Shown in pieces: positions 25,571-35,008 of a stretch of 64,000 nucleotides of DNA. Numbering within the stretch: position 1 is the first letter of the stretch; the number at the start of each line of letters is the position of its first letter. This DNA is from an uncultured Prevotella sp. (GTDB lineage Bacteria; Bacteroidota; Bacteroidia; Bacteroidales; Bacteroidaceae). Both the position numbers and the translations under genes were made by a program. The notes below the pieces were generated by a model. The model worked only from the letters and a program-made list of their open reading frames with translations. It searched no databases and was not told the origin of the DNA. The DNA is taken from contig CAAGKM010000014.1 in the NCBI GenBank assembly GCA_900770395.1, positions 83,298 through 147,297 on the forward strand, read 5' to 3'.

Positions 25571-26115
25571 AGCTTATTCCTCCTCTGTCTTATCATTTTA
25601 GCCAATGCCTTCTTGGCATGAAACAGCTGCGACGCGGAGGTGTATTCCGATATTCCCAACATCTTGGCTATCTCCTTATGGCTGTATTCTTCTATCACGT
25701 AAAGGTTCAACACAGTGCGGTAGCCTTCGGGCAACCGGCGTATCATGTCATACAGCGCCTCAGTCTCCACCTCCTGTGTCTCCGGGTCCTCACTGTCATC
25801 CTCTCTGTCGGCAATGTTGTCGGTTGTCTCCATCATCATGCTCTTACGGCCACGGCGCAGATGATTGAGCGCCTCATTCGCCACAATCCTTGCCATCCAT
25901 GCATTTAGCGAGTTCTCGTTCTGCGGCACAAAGTCACGCAAGGCATTAAATATCTTGATGTAGCTCTCCTGAAGAATGTCCTTCACATCCTCCTCATTCT
26001 GCACATAACGGCGGCACACGGCAGTCAAGCGGCCTACCGACTCGCCATACAGTTGCTGCATGGCACGCCGGTTGCCCTTTTTCAGTTCAGCTATCATCAA
26101 TGATGTCTGCTCCAT
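25567..26115 (-). CDS. RNA polymerase sigma-70 factor, ECF subfamily
   Basis: A 182-residue ECF sigma factor with region 2 EEDVKDILQESYIKIFNALRDF and LNAWMARIVANEALNHLRR. Region 4 is RLPEGYRTVLNLYVIEEYSHKEIAKMLGISEYTSASQLFHAKKAL. I chose the ATG at 26115, although the frame is open with a start at 26151. It overlaps the following membrane-protein gene by 4 bases, so the pair is co-translated and probably forms a sigma/anti-sigma unit distinct from the FecI/FecR pair at 6.6-9.9 kb. Confidence 0.88.
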   Translation of the reverse strand: MEQTSLMIAELKKGNRRAMQQLYGESVGRLTAVCRRYVQNEEDVKDILQESYIKIFNALRDFVPQNENSLNAWMARIVANEALNHLRRGRKSMMMETTDNIADREDDSEDPETQEVETEALYDMIRRLPEGYRTVLNLYVIEEYSHKEIAKMLGISEYTSASQLFHAKKALAKMIRQRRNKL

Positions 26116-26251
26116 TGCCGTTATCACAGAGGTCTGCCGCTGCAGCGGCAAGACACGTTATTTTTTATTTATCCTTAGCGTTGTACATATTATAAACACA
26201 CCATCACAACAAATATTGCATGAGAAGCAGCAAAAAAGTTGGCAAAGTATC

Positions 26252-29200
26252 CTAAGATAAATCATCCTTGCGCCTGTATGCCTGTGGAGTCATGCCATAC
26301 TTTGCCTTGAAGCAATGAGTGAAATAACGTGGTGAGCTGAATCCGGTTATTGCGGATACATCCGTGATGTTATACTCCGGATTGTTCTTCAGCATGATGG
26401 CTGCACGCTGCAGGCGCACAGTGAGGATAAACTCATTAGGTGTCTGGTTGGTTATTGCCTTGAGCTTTGTAAACAGCTTTGTGCGGGCTATATACATTTC
26501 CTTCGCAAAGTCGTTCATATTGAAGTCGGTGTCGCCAAGATGCTTCTCAATCACCTGCATAGCCTGTTCCACAAACTTTTTGTCGAGCGGATTGGTGGCT
26601 ATCATCTGCGGTCCCTCCTGCGGACGCTTGCTGTATTTCTCCTGCAGAGCAATGCGCGTGTTCACCAGATTCTTGCACCGGGCGAGCAGCAGATTAATGT
26701 CGAACGGCTTTGTTATATAGTCGTCGGCTCCCATCTGAATGCCCTCTAACTTATACTCAATATTGGTGCATGCCGTGAGCAGCACAACAGGAATCTGACA
26801 CGTCTCAACATTGCGTTTGATTTCACGACAGAGACTGATACCGTTCATGCCACCCTCCTTCAGCAGCACGTCACTGAGCACAAGGTCGGGCACAGCATCC
26901 CTCACCAGCGCCAGCCCGTTGTCACCGTCGGTTGCCGTATATACATTATAATAAGGTGCAAAGAGGTCGGAGAGCATCTGACGCAACGTCTCATCGTCCT
27001 CCACTATCACGATGTTGAACCTCTTCTCCTCACCTTCAGTAATTGCCACATTGGCGGCATCCTGCTCCAACACCTCTATCTCCTTGGTGGGAACGTGGCT
27101 TTGTACGACATACTCCACCGCCTTGTCCTTTATGATTTCCTCAGGGTCGAAATGGCTGTTGCCCAATGGCAGTGTGAAACTGAAAGTGGCACCCTCGCCC
27201 TCATCGCTTATCACGCTGACTGTGCCATGATGCAGCTCCACAATACCTTTTGCCAAGGCGAGTCCTATGCCCGAGCCCGTATTCTTTAATGTCTGTACCG
27301 ACTCACTTTGGTAGAACCGCTTAAAGATGTCAGGCTGCTCCTCCTTTGGAATACCGCAACCGTTGTCTGTAACCTCCACAACCACCTCTTGTCCGCGTTT
27401 TGCCACAGAAAGGGATATCTCTCCGCCATCGGGGGTAAACTTAAAGGCATTTGAGAGCAGATTGTTCAACACCTTCTGCAGTTGTTTATCATCATACCAC
27501 ACCGTTATATTGTCGTTCGACTTATTGAAATGGAAATTTATGTTGCGGTTTGAGGCATATTCCTGAAACATCAGATATGTGGCATGTATGAAATTCACAA
27601 TGTTATACTCGCCCACCTTAAGCATCATCTTGCCCTGCTCCTGCTTGCGGAAGTCGAGCAGTTCATTAATCAGTTCCTGCAGCTGGAGGCAACTCTTATA
27701 GGTGCGCAGTATCTTGTTGTACACCATTGGAGCGATTGTCTTCACCTGAAGCAGCATCTCCATCTGCCCTATGATAATGGTAAGCGGAGTGCGGAACTCA
27801 TGCGAGATATTGGTAAAGAAGCGCAGCTTCGCCTGATTAAGCTCCTCGATGCTCTTCACATAGTTACGCTCATACTTCAGCTGTGCCTGCAAGTCCATGC
27901 GGTGCTTGTAGGCGCTGATGATGCGCCATGCGAGTCCCAACACAACTATTATATATATAAGGTATGCCCACCATGAGAGATACCACACTGGATTCACCCG
28001 GATATCCATGCGGCTCATGATATGCTCCCTGCCGTCAGGACCAACGGCTTTCACCACAAGCTGATAGTCGCCGGCCTCTAAGTTAGTATATGTCACAAAG
28101 TTGCTGCTCCGCATGGTAGCCCATTCCTTCGAGAAGCCTTCCAGACGGTAAAGAATCTTATCCTGACTGAACGAGGTATAGTTGGTGACGGCATACTGTA
28201 TGCCTATCATCGCCTGCGAGGAGTTGAGAGTGAGCTTGCCGGTTGCGGAGAGCGACTGGCTTAAGATGCCGGTGTCATCGCCCACCTCAACCTGTCTGCT
28301 GTTGATATATAGCTTATGCGGGAATATCTGATATTGTGGCAATGGCACTGTGAGCTGGTTGGGCGAGAAAGCTATGAGTCCTCCCACACCGCCTATATAC
28401 ATCCTGCCGGTAGAGCTGAGGTAGATGGCGTTGGGGGTTACAGCCGTCAAAGGCAGACTCTTGCCTACAGCATAGTTGGTTATCTGCCGTGTGGCTACAT
28501 TAAGTATTGACAGTCCTTTGTCGGTTATTATATACAGTTTGTTAGACTTATCGCTGCATGCGCCATACACGCAGTTGCTGAGCAGTTCATTGTCTGCCTC
28601 ATTGAAATTGGTAAAACCTTTTCCCTCCTCCCAAAGGTCGATACCGCTCTCAGAAGTACAGAACCACAGGCGGTGGGCAGCATCTTCATAAATACTGTTG
28701 ATTCCATTACTGCTCAGACAGTTTATATGGTCTCTGTTGTGACGGTAGAGTTTCAGCTTCCGTGTAAGGAAGTCGTAGGCATAAGCACCTTTCTCGGCAC
28801 CTGCAATCCACAGCGTGCCTTTATGGTCGATACACAGGTCGAGCGCCAGCGTGATTATGTCACCCTCATGCCCGTCCTTAAACATTGGCGCAAAAGCTCC
28901 TGTCTCCGGATTAAACTGATACACTCCATCGTGGGTGGCAAGCAGAAGATAGTTTTTATATTGCACGATGTCGCACACGATGTTCGACTTGTGTGAAGCC
29001 TGCTGCTGATGACGGTAATTGGTAAACTGCCTGGTTTTAAGGTCCAGTTTATTGAGTCCTCCCATGTGAGTGCCTATCCACAGGCAGTTGCGCTGGCGGT
29101 CATAGAGCACTGTTTTCACGTTGTTTTGCGATATGCTGTTGCCGCCTGCATGCTGTCCATACCACGTAAACCGCTCCGTACGTGGATTGAAGCAGTTTAG

Positions 29201-30265
29201 TCCGCCGCCGTCTGTGGCTATCCAGATGTTATGCTGGGCGTCCTCGGTCATATCGCCAACGATAGGCACGCTGAGCCCTGCTCCCTCTTTGTTGGATGCG
29301 ATATAGTGCCGGTACACACTCTGACGGGGAGTGAAATAGTCTACTCCGCCAAAGTATGTGCCAACCCAGATATTGCCCTGCTGGTCGCAGAGCAGGCTCC
29401 ACACCGAGGTTGAGAGGTTCTGCATGTCGCGTGAGGTGTTCTCGTGGGCTGCAAAGCTCCGGCTTTCAGGCAGGTATTGGTTGAGTCCGCGGAAAGTTCC
29501 TACCCAGATATTGCCCAACTTGTCCTCGCAGATGTCACGCACATAGTTGGCACATAACCCGTCGTTAATGCCAAAGTGCTGCAGTTGCGTGGCATCATAC
29601 ATGTAGAGTCCGTTGTTCATGGTACCTATCCAAAAACGGTTTTTCTTGTCACGGAACACAGTTGTCACCTCAACATCAGAGAACAGCTGTTCCAGCTTTC
29701 TGGGCTTAAGCTGCAGCAGGAAACATCCTTTCTCCCGCGTGCCGATAGCCATTTGCCGGTCATCAATATAGAGGCTGGTTATCTGCACACCATACATTGG
29801 CAGACTGTACACCTGCTCAAAACGTCCGCCACTATAGGCATAAATAATATTATCCACGGCGATATATAGCCGGTCGGCATAAAAGAAAGCCGACACATTA
29901 TTATCTATAAGTGTTGTGAAGCGCTCTGTCTTTGGGTCAAAAGCAGACACGCCTCTTAATGTACGGAAGAAAACGGTGCCATTACCGTCGCCTGTGATGT
30001 CGCGTACAAAATTATTTCCAATACTATAAGGATTATGCTGGTCATGCTTATAAACGGTCACGTCGTTGCCGTCGTAAACGTTGACACCGTTTCGGGTACC
30101 CATCCAAATAAGTCCCTTAGGGTCCTGATACACTGCCATCACAGAATAGCTTGACAGTCCCTTAGTGGTACTAAGGTGATGGAACACAATGTTCTGTGCT
30201 GCCTGTGGCAAGCTGACAATCACCACCAAGAGGAAGAAAAGAATAGATCGCAGTCGTTTATTCAT
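26252..30265 (-). CDS. Hybrid two-component system sensor/regulator of the glycosaminoglycan locus
   Basis: A 1337-residue one-protein phosphorelay of the Bacteroidota HTCS type. In order: a signal peptide, a periplasmic two-component-regulator propeller with repeated IWIGT/LWIGT motifs (to about 690), a Y_Y_Y domain (about 690-755) and a membrane helix (about 760-780). A HisKA domain follows with NISHEFRTPLT (His about 822), then the ATPase NNLLSNAFKFTPDGGEI, a receiver domain with Asp about 1132 (VLSDVLLKEGG), and a C-terminal AraC-type DNA-binding domain (about 1230-1330). It is divergent from the GH88-SusCD operon. Family knowledge says such sensors bind a breakdown product and switch on the neighbouring locus. 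Confidence 0.95.
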   Translation of the reverse strand: MNKRLRSILFFLLVVIVSLPQAAQNIVFHHLSTTKGLSSYSVMAVYQDPKGLIWMGTRNGVNVYDGNDVTVYKHDQHNPYSIGNNFVRDITGDGNGTVFFRTLRGVSAFDPKTERFTTLIDNNVSAFFYADRLYIAVDNIIYAYSGGRFEQVYSLPMYGVQITSLYIDDRQMAIGTREKGCFLLQLKPRKLEQLFSDVEVTTVFRDKKNRFWIGTMNNGLYMYDATQLQHFGINDGLCANYVRDICEDKLGNIWVGTFRGLNQYLPESRSFAAHENTSRDMQNLSTSVWSLLCDQQGNIWVGTYFGGVDYFTPRQSVYRHYIASNKEGAGLSVPIVGDMTEDAQHNIWIATDGGGLNCFNPRTERFTWYGQHAGGNSISQNNVKTVLYDRQRNCLWIGTHMGGLNKLDLKTRQFTNYRHQQQASHKSNIVCDIVQYKNYLLLATHDGVYQFNPETGAFAPMFKDGHEGDIITLALDLCIDHKGTLWIAGAEKGAYAYDFLTRKLKLYRHNRDHINCLSSNGINSIYEDAAHRLWFCTSESGIDLWEEGKGFTNFNEADNELLSNCVYGACSDKSNKLYIITDKGLSILNVATRQITNYAVGKSLPLTAVTPNAIYLSSTGRMYIGGVGGLIAFSPNQLTVPLPQYQIFPHKLYINSRQVEVGDDTGILSQSLSATGKLTLNSSQAMIGIQYAVTNYTSFSQDKILYRLEGFSKEWATMRSSNFVTYTNLEAGDYQLVVKAVGPDGREHIMSRMDIRVNPVWYLSWWAYLIYIIVVLGLAWRIISAYKHRMDLQAQLKYERNYVKSIEELNQAKLRFFTNISHEFRTPLTIIIGQMEMLLQVKTIAPMVYNKILRTYKSCLQLQELINELLDFRKQEQGKMMLKVGEYNIVNFIHATYLMFQEYASNRNINFHFNKSNDNITVWYDDKQLQKVLNNLLSNAFKFTPDGGEISLSVAKRGQEVVVEVTDNGCGIPKEEQPDIFKRFYQSESVQTLKNTGSGIGLALAKGIVELHHGTVSVISDEGEGATFSFTLPLGNSHFDPEEIIKDKAVEYVVQSHVPTKEIEVLEQDAANVAITEGEEKRFNIVIVEDDETLRQMLSDLFAPYYNVYTATDGDNGLALVRDAVPDLVLSDVLLKEGGMNGISLCREIKRNVETCQIPVVLLTACTNIEYKLEGIQMGADDYITKPFDINLLLARCKNLVNTRIALQEKYSKRPQEGPQMIATNPLDKKFVEQAMQVIEKHLGDTDFNMNDFAKEMYIARTKLFTKLKAITNQTPNEFILTVRLQRAAIMLKNNPEYNITDVSAITGFSSPRYFTHCFKAKYGMTPQAYRRKDDLS

Positions 30266-30308
30266 AACTAATATTTATAGATTGGCCGTGAATTACTGGA
30301 ATTCATGG

Positions 30309-30316
30309 CAAAGGTA
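30309..30316 (-). promoter_or_regulatory. Predicted -7 promoter element of the HTCS gene
   Basis: Minus-strand TACCTTTG followed by CC, 43 bases upstream of the HTCS ATG. Confidence 0.55.
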
Positions 30317-30483
30317 CGTATTTTTAATTTATACCCAAAGAAAAAAACAACAAATTTTCAAAAAAACGTAATAAATCGTTCATTTTTGTGCTTTTTAGGT
30401 TCATTTTAACAGAAAAAATCGATTTCATACGGAACTCAACATTTATTTGAACCCACGACGCACGGATTGAAAAATTTTCTTCG

Positions 30484-30491
30484 TATCTTTG
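30484..30491 (+). promoter_or_regulatory. Predicted -7 promoter element of the GH88-SusCD operon
   Basis: TATCTTTG followed by CACC, 34 bases before the GH88 ATG. No consensus -33 is seen, which fits an activator-dependent promoter. The HTCS protein would bind within the 260-base divergent region. Confidence 0.5.
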
Positions 30492-30525
30492 CACCACAAA
30501 ACATCAATGACCAAAATACACTGAT

Positions 30526-31749
30526 ATGAAGAACTTAATACTATCTACCGGTACTATTCTTGTATCGTTTGGAGTAATGTTGAGCAGTTGCTGCTCGAGT
30601 ACCAAAACCGACATCATTGCCGACAATGTTGACAATGCCGTAAAGCAGTACACACTGCAGACCGACATTATTGAGAAGAGCGGCAAGATACTTAATCCCC
30701 GTACCATCGACGAGAAGGGAACCATCCAGTATGTGCCAATCGACGACTGGTGCTCTGGGTTCTTCCCTGGCTGTATGTGGTATATGTATGCGCTCACCAA
30801 CGACCAGAAATGGGAGACGCTGGCTGAAAAGTACACCGAGGATCTTGACTCCATCAAGTATCTCACCTGGCACCACGATGTGGGCTTCATGATAGGCTGC
30901 AGTTATCTCAACGGCTATCGTCTGGGCAAAAAAGAATATAAAGATGTTATAGTGCAGACCGCAAAGTCGCTCTCCACACGTTTCCGTCCCACTGCCGGAG
31001 TCATACAGTCATGGAACGTGGACAAAGGATGGCAGTCGGAGCGTGGATGGGAATGCCCCGTCATCATTGACAACATGATGAATCTTGAACTATTGTTTGA
31101 GGCAACAAGGCTTTCTGGCGACTCCACATTTTATAATATAGCAGTGTCGCATGCCAACACCACTCTGAAGAACCACTTCCGCCCCGACAACAGTTGCTAT
31201 CATGTGGTTGACTACGACCTGACCACAGGTGAGGTGCGTAAGAAACAGACCGCTCAGGGATATGCTGACGAGTCTTCATGGGCACGAGGACAGGCATGGG
31301 CAATCTATGGCTACACCGTATGCTACCGCTACACACACGACAAGCAGTATCTCGACCATGCAGAGAAGGTGTATGACTTTATATTCAACAATCCGACATT
31401 GCCAAAGGACCTTATCCCATACTGGGACTACAACGCACCGAAGATTCCCAACGAGCCCCGTGACGCATCGTCAGCAGCAGTAACTGCATCCGCTCTCTAC
31501 GAGATGAGCACTTACCTGCCAAACAAGAACTATAAGGAGACAGCAGACAAGATTGTGGAGAACCTCAGTTCTCCCGACTACCGTGCAAAAGTGGGCACCA
31601 ACGGCAACTTCATCCTGATGCACTCTGTAGGCAGCATTCCTCACGGCCAGGAAATCGACGTGCCTCTAAACTATGCCGACTATTACTTCCTCGAGAGCCT
31701 TATACGCAAGAGCCGTCTCGAAAAGGGAGAGACCAACGTATTATATTAA
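30526..31749 (+). CDS. Unsaturated glucuronyl hydrolase (GH88), lipoprotein
   Basis: Hydrolyses the 4,5-unsaturated uronic acid left at the non-reducing end by polysaccharide lyases. The 407-residue protein has a lipobox MLSSCCSS (Cys about residue 23). The (alpha/alpha)6 barrel segments show WCSGFFPGCMWYMYA, HHDVGFM and CPVIIDNMMNLELL, containing the Asp residues used for catalysis and substrate binding in GH88. SWARGQAWAIYGYTVCYR follows, then DASSAAVTASALYEMS. It is the first gene after the HTCS divergent promoter. With the PL8 lyase downstream it marks the target as a uronic-acid glycosaminoglycan. Confidence 0.92.
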   Translation: MKNLILSTGTILVSFGVMLSSCCSSTKTDIIADNVDNAVKQYTLQTDIIEKSGKILNPRTIDEKGTIQYVPIDDWCSGFFPGCMWYMYALTNDQKWETLAEKYTEDLDSIKYLTWHHDVGFMIGCSYLNGYRLGKKEYKDVIVQTAKSLSTRFRPTAGVIQSWNVDKGWQSERGWECPVIIDNMMNLELLFEATRLSGDSTFYNIAVSHANTTLKNHFRPDNSCYHVVDYDLTTGEVRKKQTAQGYADESSWARGQAWAIYGYTVCYRYTHDKQYLDHAEKVYDFIFNNPTLPKDLIPYWDYNAPKIPNEPRDASSAAVTASALYEMSTYLPNKNYKETADKIVENLSSPDYRAKVGTNGNFILMHSVGSIPHGQEIDVPLNYADYYFLESLIRKSRLEKGETNVLY

Positions 31750-31771
31750 GTAACTATTTAAAACATTCATC

Positions 31772-34700
31772 ATGATGAAAGCACTTCAAGCAAAGCATAT
31801 CATCATCACGATGCTCCTGATCATCATATCTGTCCCCAAAGCATGGGGACAGATAGAGGTGAGGGGAACCGTAATAGATGACACCAACTTTCCTGTAATT
31901 GGAGCAACCGTGACAGTGAAAGGCGGTGGTACAGGTGCCATAACCGACTTGGATGGCAACTACACAATCAAGGTACCTAACAAATCGTCCGTATTGGTAT
32001 TTTCCTTTATCGGATTGGCTACACAGGAGGTGACCGTGGGTGACAAGACCCAAATCAACATCACGATGAAAGAAGACAAGATGATGCTTGATGAGGTGGT
32101 GGCAATCGGTTATGCCACTGTTAAGAAAAGCGACCTGACAGGCTCAGTGGAGAAGGTTGACATGGGCGATATCAACAAGACGTCAGCCCTGTCATTCGAC
32201 CAGGCTCTTGGCGGCCGCGTAGCTGGTGTACAGGTGGTGTCAAGCGACGGGCAGCCAGGACAAGGCTCAAACATTGTTATTCGTGGAAGCAACACTATCT
32301 CGGATGTTGCCGACGGCAACCCTCTTTACGTTATCGACGGATTTGCCACTGAGGACGCAAACGCATCATCTATCAATCCAAATGACATTGAAAGCATAGA
32401 CATTCTGAAGGATGCCTCTGCCACTGCCATCTATGGTGCCCGTGGCGCCAATGGTGTGGTGATTATCACCACAAAACGTGGTAAGGAGAGTGCGCCGAGA
32501 ATCACTTATAATGGCTCAATATCTTATCAGATGCGTCCTAAATTCCTTAAACTTCTGCAAGGGCGTGACTTCGTGGAGCTGCAGCAGGAATTGCTCACCG
32601 AGGCAGACATGAACAAGACGTACTTCTCATACGACGAGGCTTTGGGACGCTATCAGACCATTGAGGACTATAACAACCGCACGTCTGTGAACTGGCAGGA
32701 TAAAGTGTTCCAGTACTCACCCATGACCAACCATCATCTATCGCTGAATGGCGGCACACAGAAAACCAAATACAGTGCGAGCCTATCGTACTACAACCAG
32801 CAGGGCACCATCATCGAGTCATCATATGAGAGTCTCAAGGCGCGTATGACACTCGACCAACAGATATCCGACAAACTGAAGTTTGGAGCAAGCTTCAATT
32901 TCTCAAACAACAACTCAGTAGGTTCTGCTCCATCACAAGGCAGCGGTCAGAGCACCCAGTATTTCCTGTATCAGGTGTTAGCTTACCGTCCTCTGAAATA
33001 TCGCTCAACAGATGACCTCTATGATGTCATCGACGATAACGGCGGAACCTATCCATACAACCCCGTCAGGACAATTGAGAACACCTACTCAAAAGTGCGC
33101 AACCGCCAGTTGAGCCTTAACACATATCTTAACTACAACATTCTGAAGGACCTGCTCTTTAAAGTGACTTTCTCATACACATGGCGTCAGGACCTCACAA
33201 AGGAGTTCTACAACAAGAATACCTATCAGGGCGACCCGCTTTACTCACCAAGCGGAACAAAAGGACGTTTCAACACAAAGGAATGGAACAGCTGGTCGAA
33301 CGAGTACACACTGACCTACAAGAAAAAGACAAAGAGCCAGCACAACTACAACGCAATGATTGGTGCGTCGCTATCCAGTCAGACAATATCCAACTTAGGA
33401 GCAAAGTCGGTGATGGTACCATGGGACAACATGGGAATCTGGGGGATTGATGAGGGTACACCACAGTCTATCACTGCCAATCAGGTGAAAAACAACCTTA
33501 TGTCATTCTTCGCACGTTTCAACTGGGACTGGAAGTCACGCTATCTTGTAACAGCCACTATGCGTGCCGACGGCTCCTCAAAGTTCATACATAACAAATG
33601 GGGCTACTTCCCATCTGCGTCAGTGGCATGGCGTATATCTGATGAGCCATTCATGGTGGGCACATCATCATGGCTTGCAAACTTAAAGTTGCGTGCCGGA
33701 TGGGGAGCCACGGGCAACAACGTCACTCAGTATAATTATCCGTCAAACCTGCTCTACGCAAGCAACCAGAACTATGCCTGGGGCAACGCTATGCAGAACG
33801 CCATCTATATATCCCAGATGGCTAACAGAGACCTGAAGTGGGAAACAACCTATCAGACTAATATTGGTCTCGACTTCGGATTATTCAACAACCGCATCAA
33901 CGGTAGCATTGACATATATAATAAGGACACGAAAGACCTGCTGCTCTATGCCGACGTGCCGCCGTCAATAGGCTTCACTCAGGTGCAGCAGAACATTGGA
34001 AGCATCAACAACAAGGGATTGGAAATCACAGTCAATACCGTCAACCTGCCCGGCGGGCGCAACAAACTGAAGTGGACAAGCAGCTTCAACATCTCGTTCA
34101 ATAAGAATAAGATTACAGCCTTGAGCGACGGACAGGAGAGCCGCAAGGCAGGTATCAGATACCCTAACCTGCCCGACCTGTATATATGTAAGGTGGGCGA
34201 GCCTCTCTCCGAGATGTATGGTTATGTGTATGACGGGGTATATCAGTACAGCGATTTCGACGAGGTGTCACCAAATGTATTCGTACTTAAGCCCGATGTG
34301 CCAAACAACACCAACGAGCGTTCAAACATAAAGCCTGGTGACCCGAAGTTAAGAGACATCAACGGCGACGGCAAGGTGACGGCAGAGGATCAGACCGTGA
34401 TCGGCCATGGACTGCCTATACATACTGGAGGATTTACAAACAAGTTTGAATATAAAAACTTCGACCTCATCGTTTTCCTACAGTGGTCTTATGGCAACGA
34501 TGTCATCAACTACAACCGCGTGAAACTGGAAAGCCTCAACGAGCGGCATATCAACCAGCTTACAACAGCAAAAGACCACTGGACTCCACGCGTGGAGAAT
34601 GCCGACGGAACATATACAGAGGGCAACTATACCAACTACCTGTGGGCAGTGAAGCGTGGACTGAGCAACATCAACACCAGCCGTGCGGTGGAGGACGCAT

Positions 34701-34939
34701 CGTTCCTCAAACTGAAGAACATCCAGTTTGGCTACACCTTCCCTGCAAAACTGCTGCGCTCATGGCATATATCAAGCCTGAGAATATACGTCAGCGCCGA
34801 CAACCTCTGCACTTGGACCGGATACACAGGCTACGACCCTGAGGTGTCGACACGTAACTCATCAATGACACGCGGATTCGACTACTCGGCTTATCCAAGG
34901 TCTGCGACCTACACCTTTGGTATCAATCTCGGACTATAA
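31772..34939 (+). CDS. SusC/RagA-type TonB-dependent outer-membrane transporter
   Basis: A 1055-residue outer-membrane importer of oligosaccharides. It has a signal peptide ending near KAWGQ, a carboxypeptidase-like domain (VIDDTNFPVIGATVTVKGGG) and a TonB-box-like region DEVVAIGY. The plug carries SALSFDQALGGRVAGVQV and ILKDASATAIYGARGANGV, and a 22-strand barrel region ends with SATYTFGINLGL. Unlike the receptor at 9930 it has no STN domain, consistent with control by the HTCS instead of a sigma/anti-sigma pair. It forms a complex with the SusD encoded 69 bases downstream. Intact and full length. Confidence 0.95.
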   Translation: MMKALQAKHIIITMLLIIISVPKAWGQIEVRGTVIDDTNFPVIGATVTVKGGGTGAITDLDGNYTIKVPNKSSVLVFSFIGLATQEVTVGDKTQINITMKEDKMMLDEVVAIGYATVKKSDLTGSVEKVDMGDINKTSALSFDQALGGRVAGVQVVSSDGQPGQGSNIVIRGSNTISDVADGNPLYVIDGFATEDANASSINPNDIESIDILKDASATAIYGARGANGVVIITTKRGKESAPRITYNGSISYQMRPKFLKLLQGRDFVELQQELLTEADMNKTYFSYDEALGRYQTIEDYNNRTSVNWQDKVFQYSPMTNHHLSLNGGTQKTKYSASLSYYNQQGTIIESSYESLKARMTLDQQISDKLKFGASFNFSNNNSVGSAPSQGSGQSTQYFLYQVLAYRPLKYRSTDDLYDVIDDNGGTYPYNPVRTIENTYSKVRNRQLSLNTYLNYNILKDLLFKVTFSYTWRQDLTKEFYNKNTYQGDPLYSPSGTKGRFNTKEWNSWSNEYTLTYKKKTKSQHNYNAMIGASLSSQTISNLGAKSVMVPWDNMGIWGIDEGTPQSITANQVKNNLMSFFARFNWDWKSRYLVTATMRADGSSKFIHNKWGYFPSASVAWRISDEPFMVGTSSWLANLKLRAGWGATGNNVTQYNYPSNLLYASNQNYAWGNAMQNAIYISQMANRDLKWETTYQTNIGLDFGLFNNRINGSIDIYNKDTKDLLLYADVPPSIGFTQVQQNIGSINNKGLEITVNTVNLPGGRNKLKWTSSFNISFNKNKITALSDGQESRKAGIRYPNLPDLYICKVGEPLSEMYGYVYDGVYQYSDFDEVSPNVFVLKPDVPNNTNERSNIKPGDPKLRDINGDGKVTAEDQTVIGHGLPIHTGGFTNKFEYKNFDLIVFLQWSYGNDVINYNRVKLESLNERHINQLTTAKDHWTPRVENADGTYTEGNYTNYLWAVKRGLSNINTSRAVEDASFLKLKNIQFGYTFPAKLLRSWHISSLRIYVSADNLCTWTGYTGYDPEVSTRNSSMTRGFDYSAYPRSATYTFGINLGL

Positions 34940-35008
34940 TTAAAGCCGCAGACAGTTGCGGCATTACAATAAAACTTAAACGTTAATATTTAAACATTAA
35001 ACTTTAAT

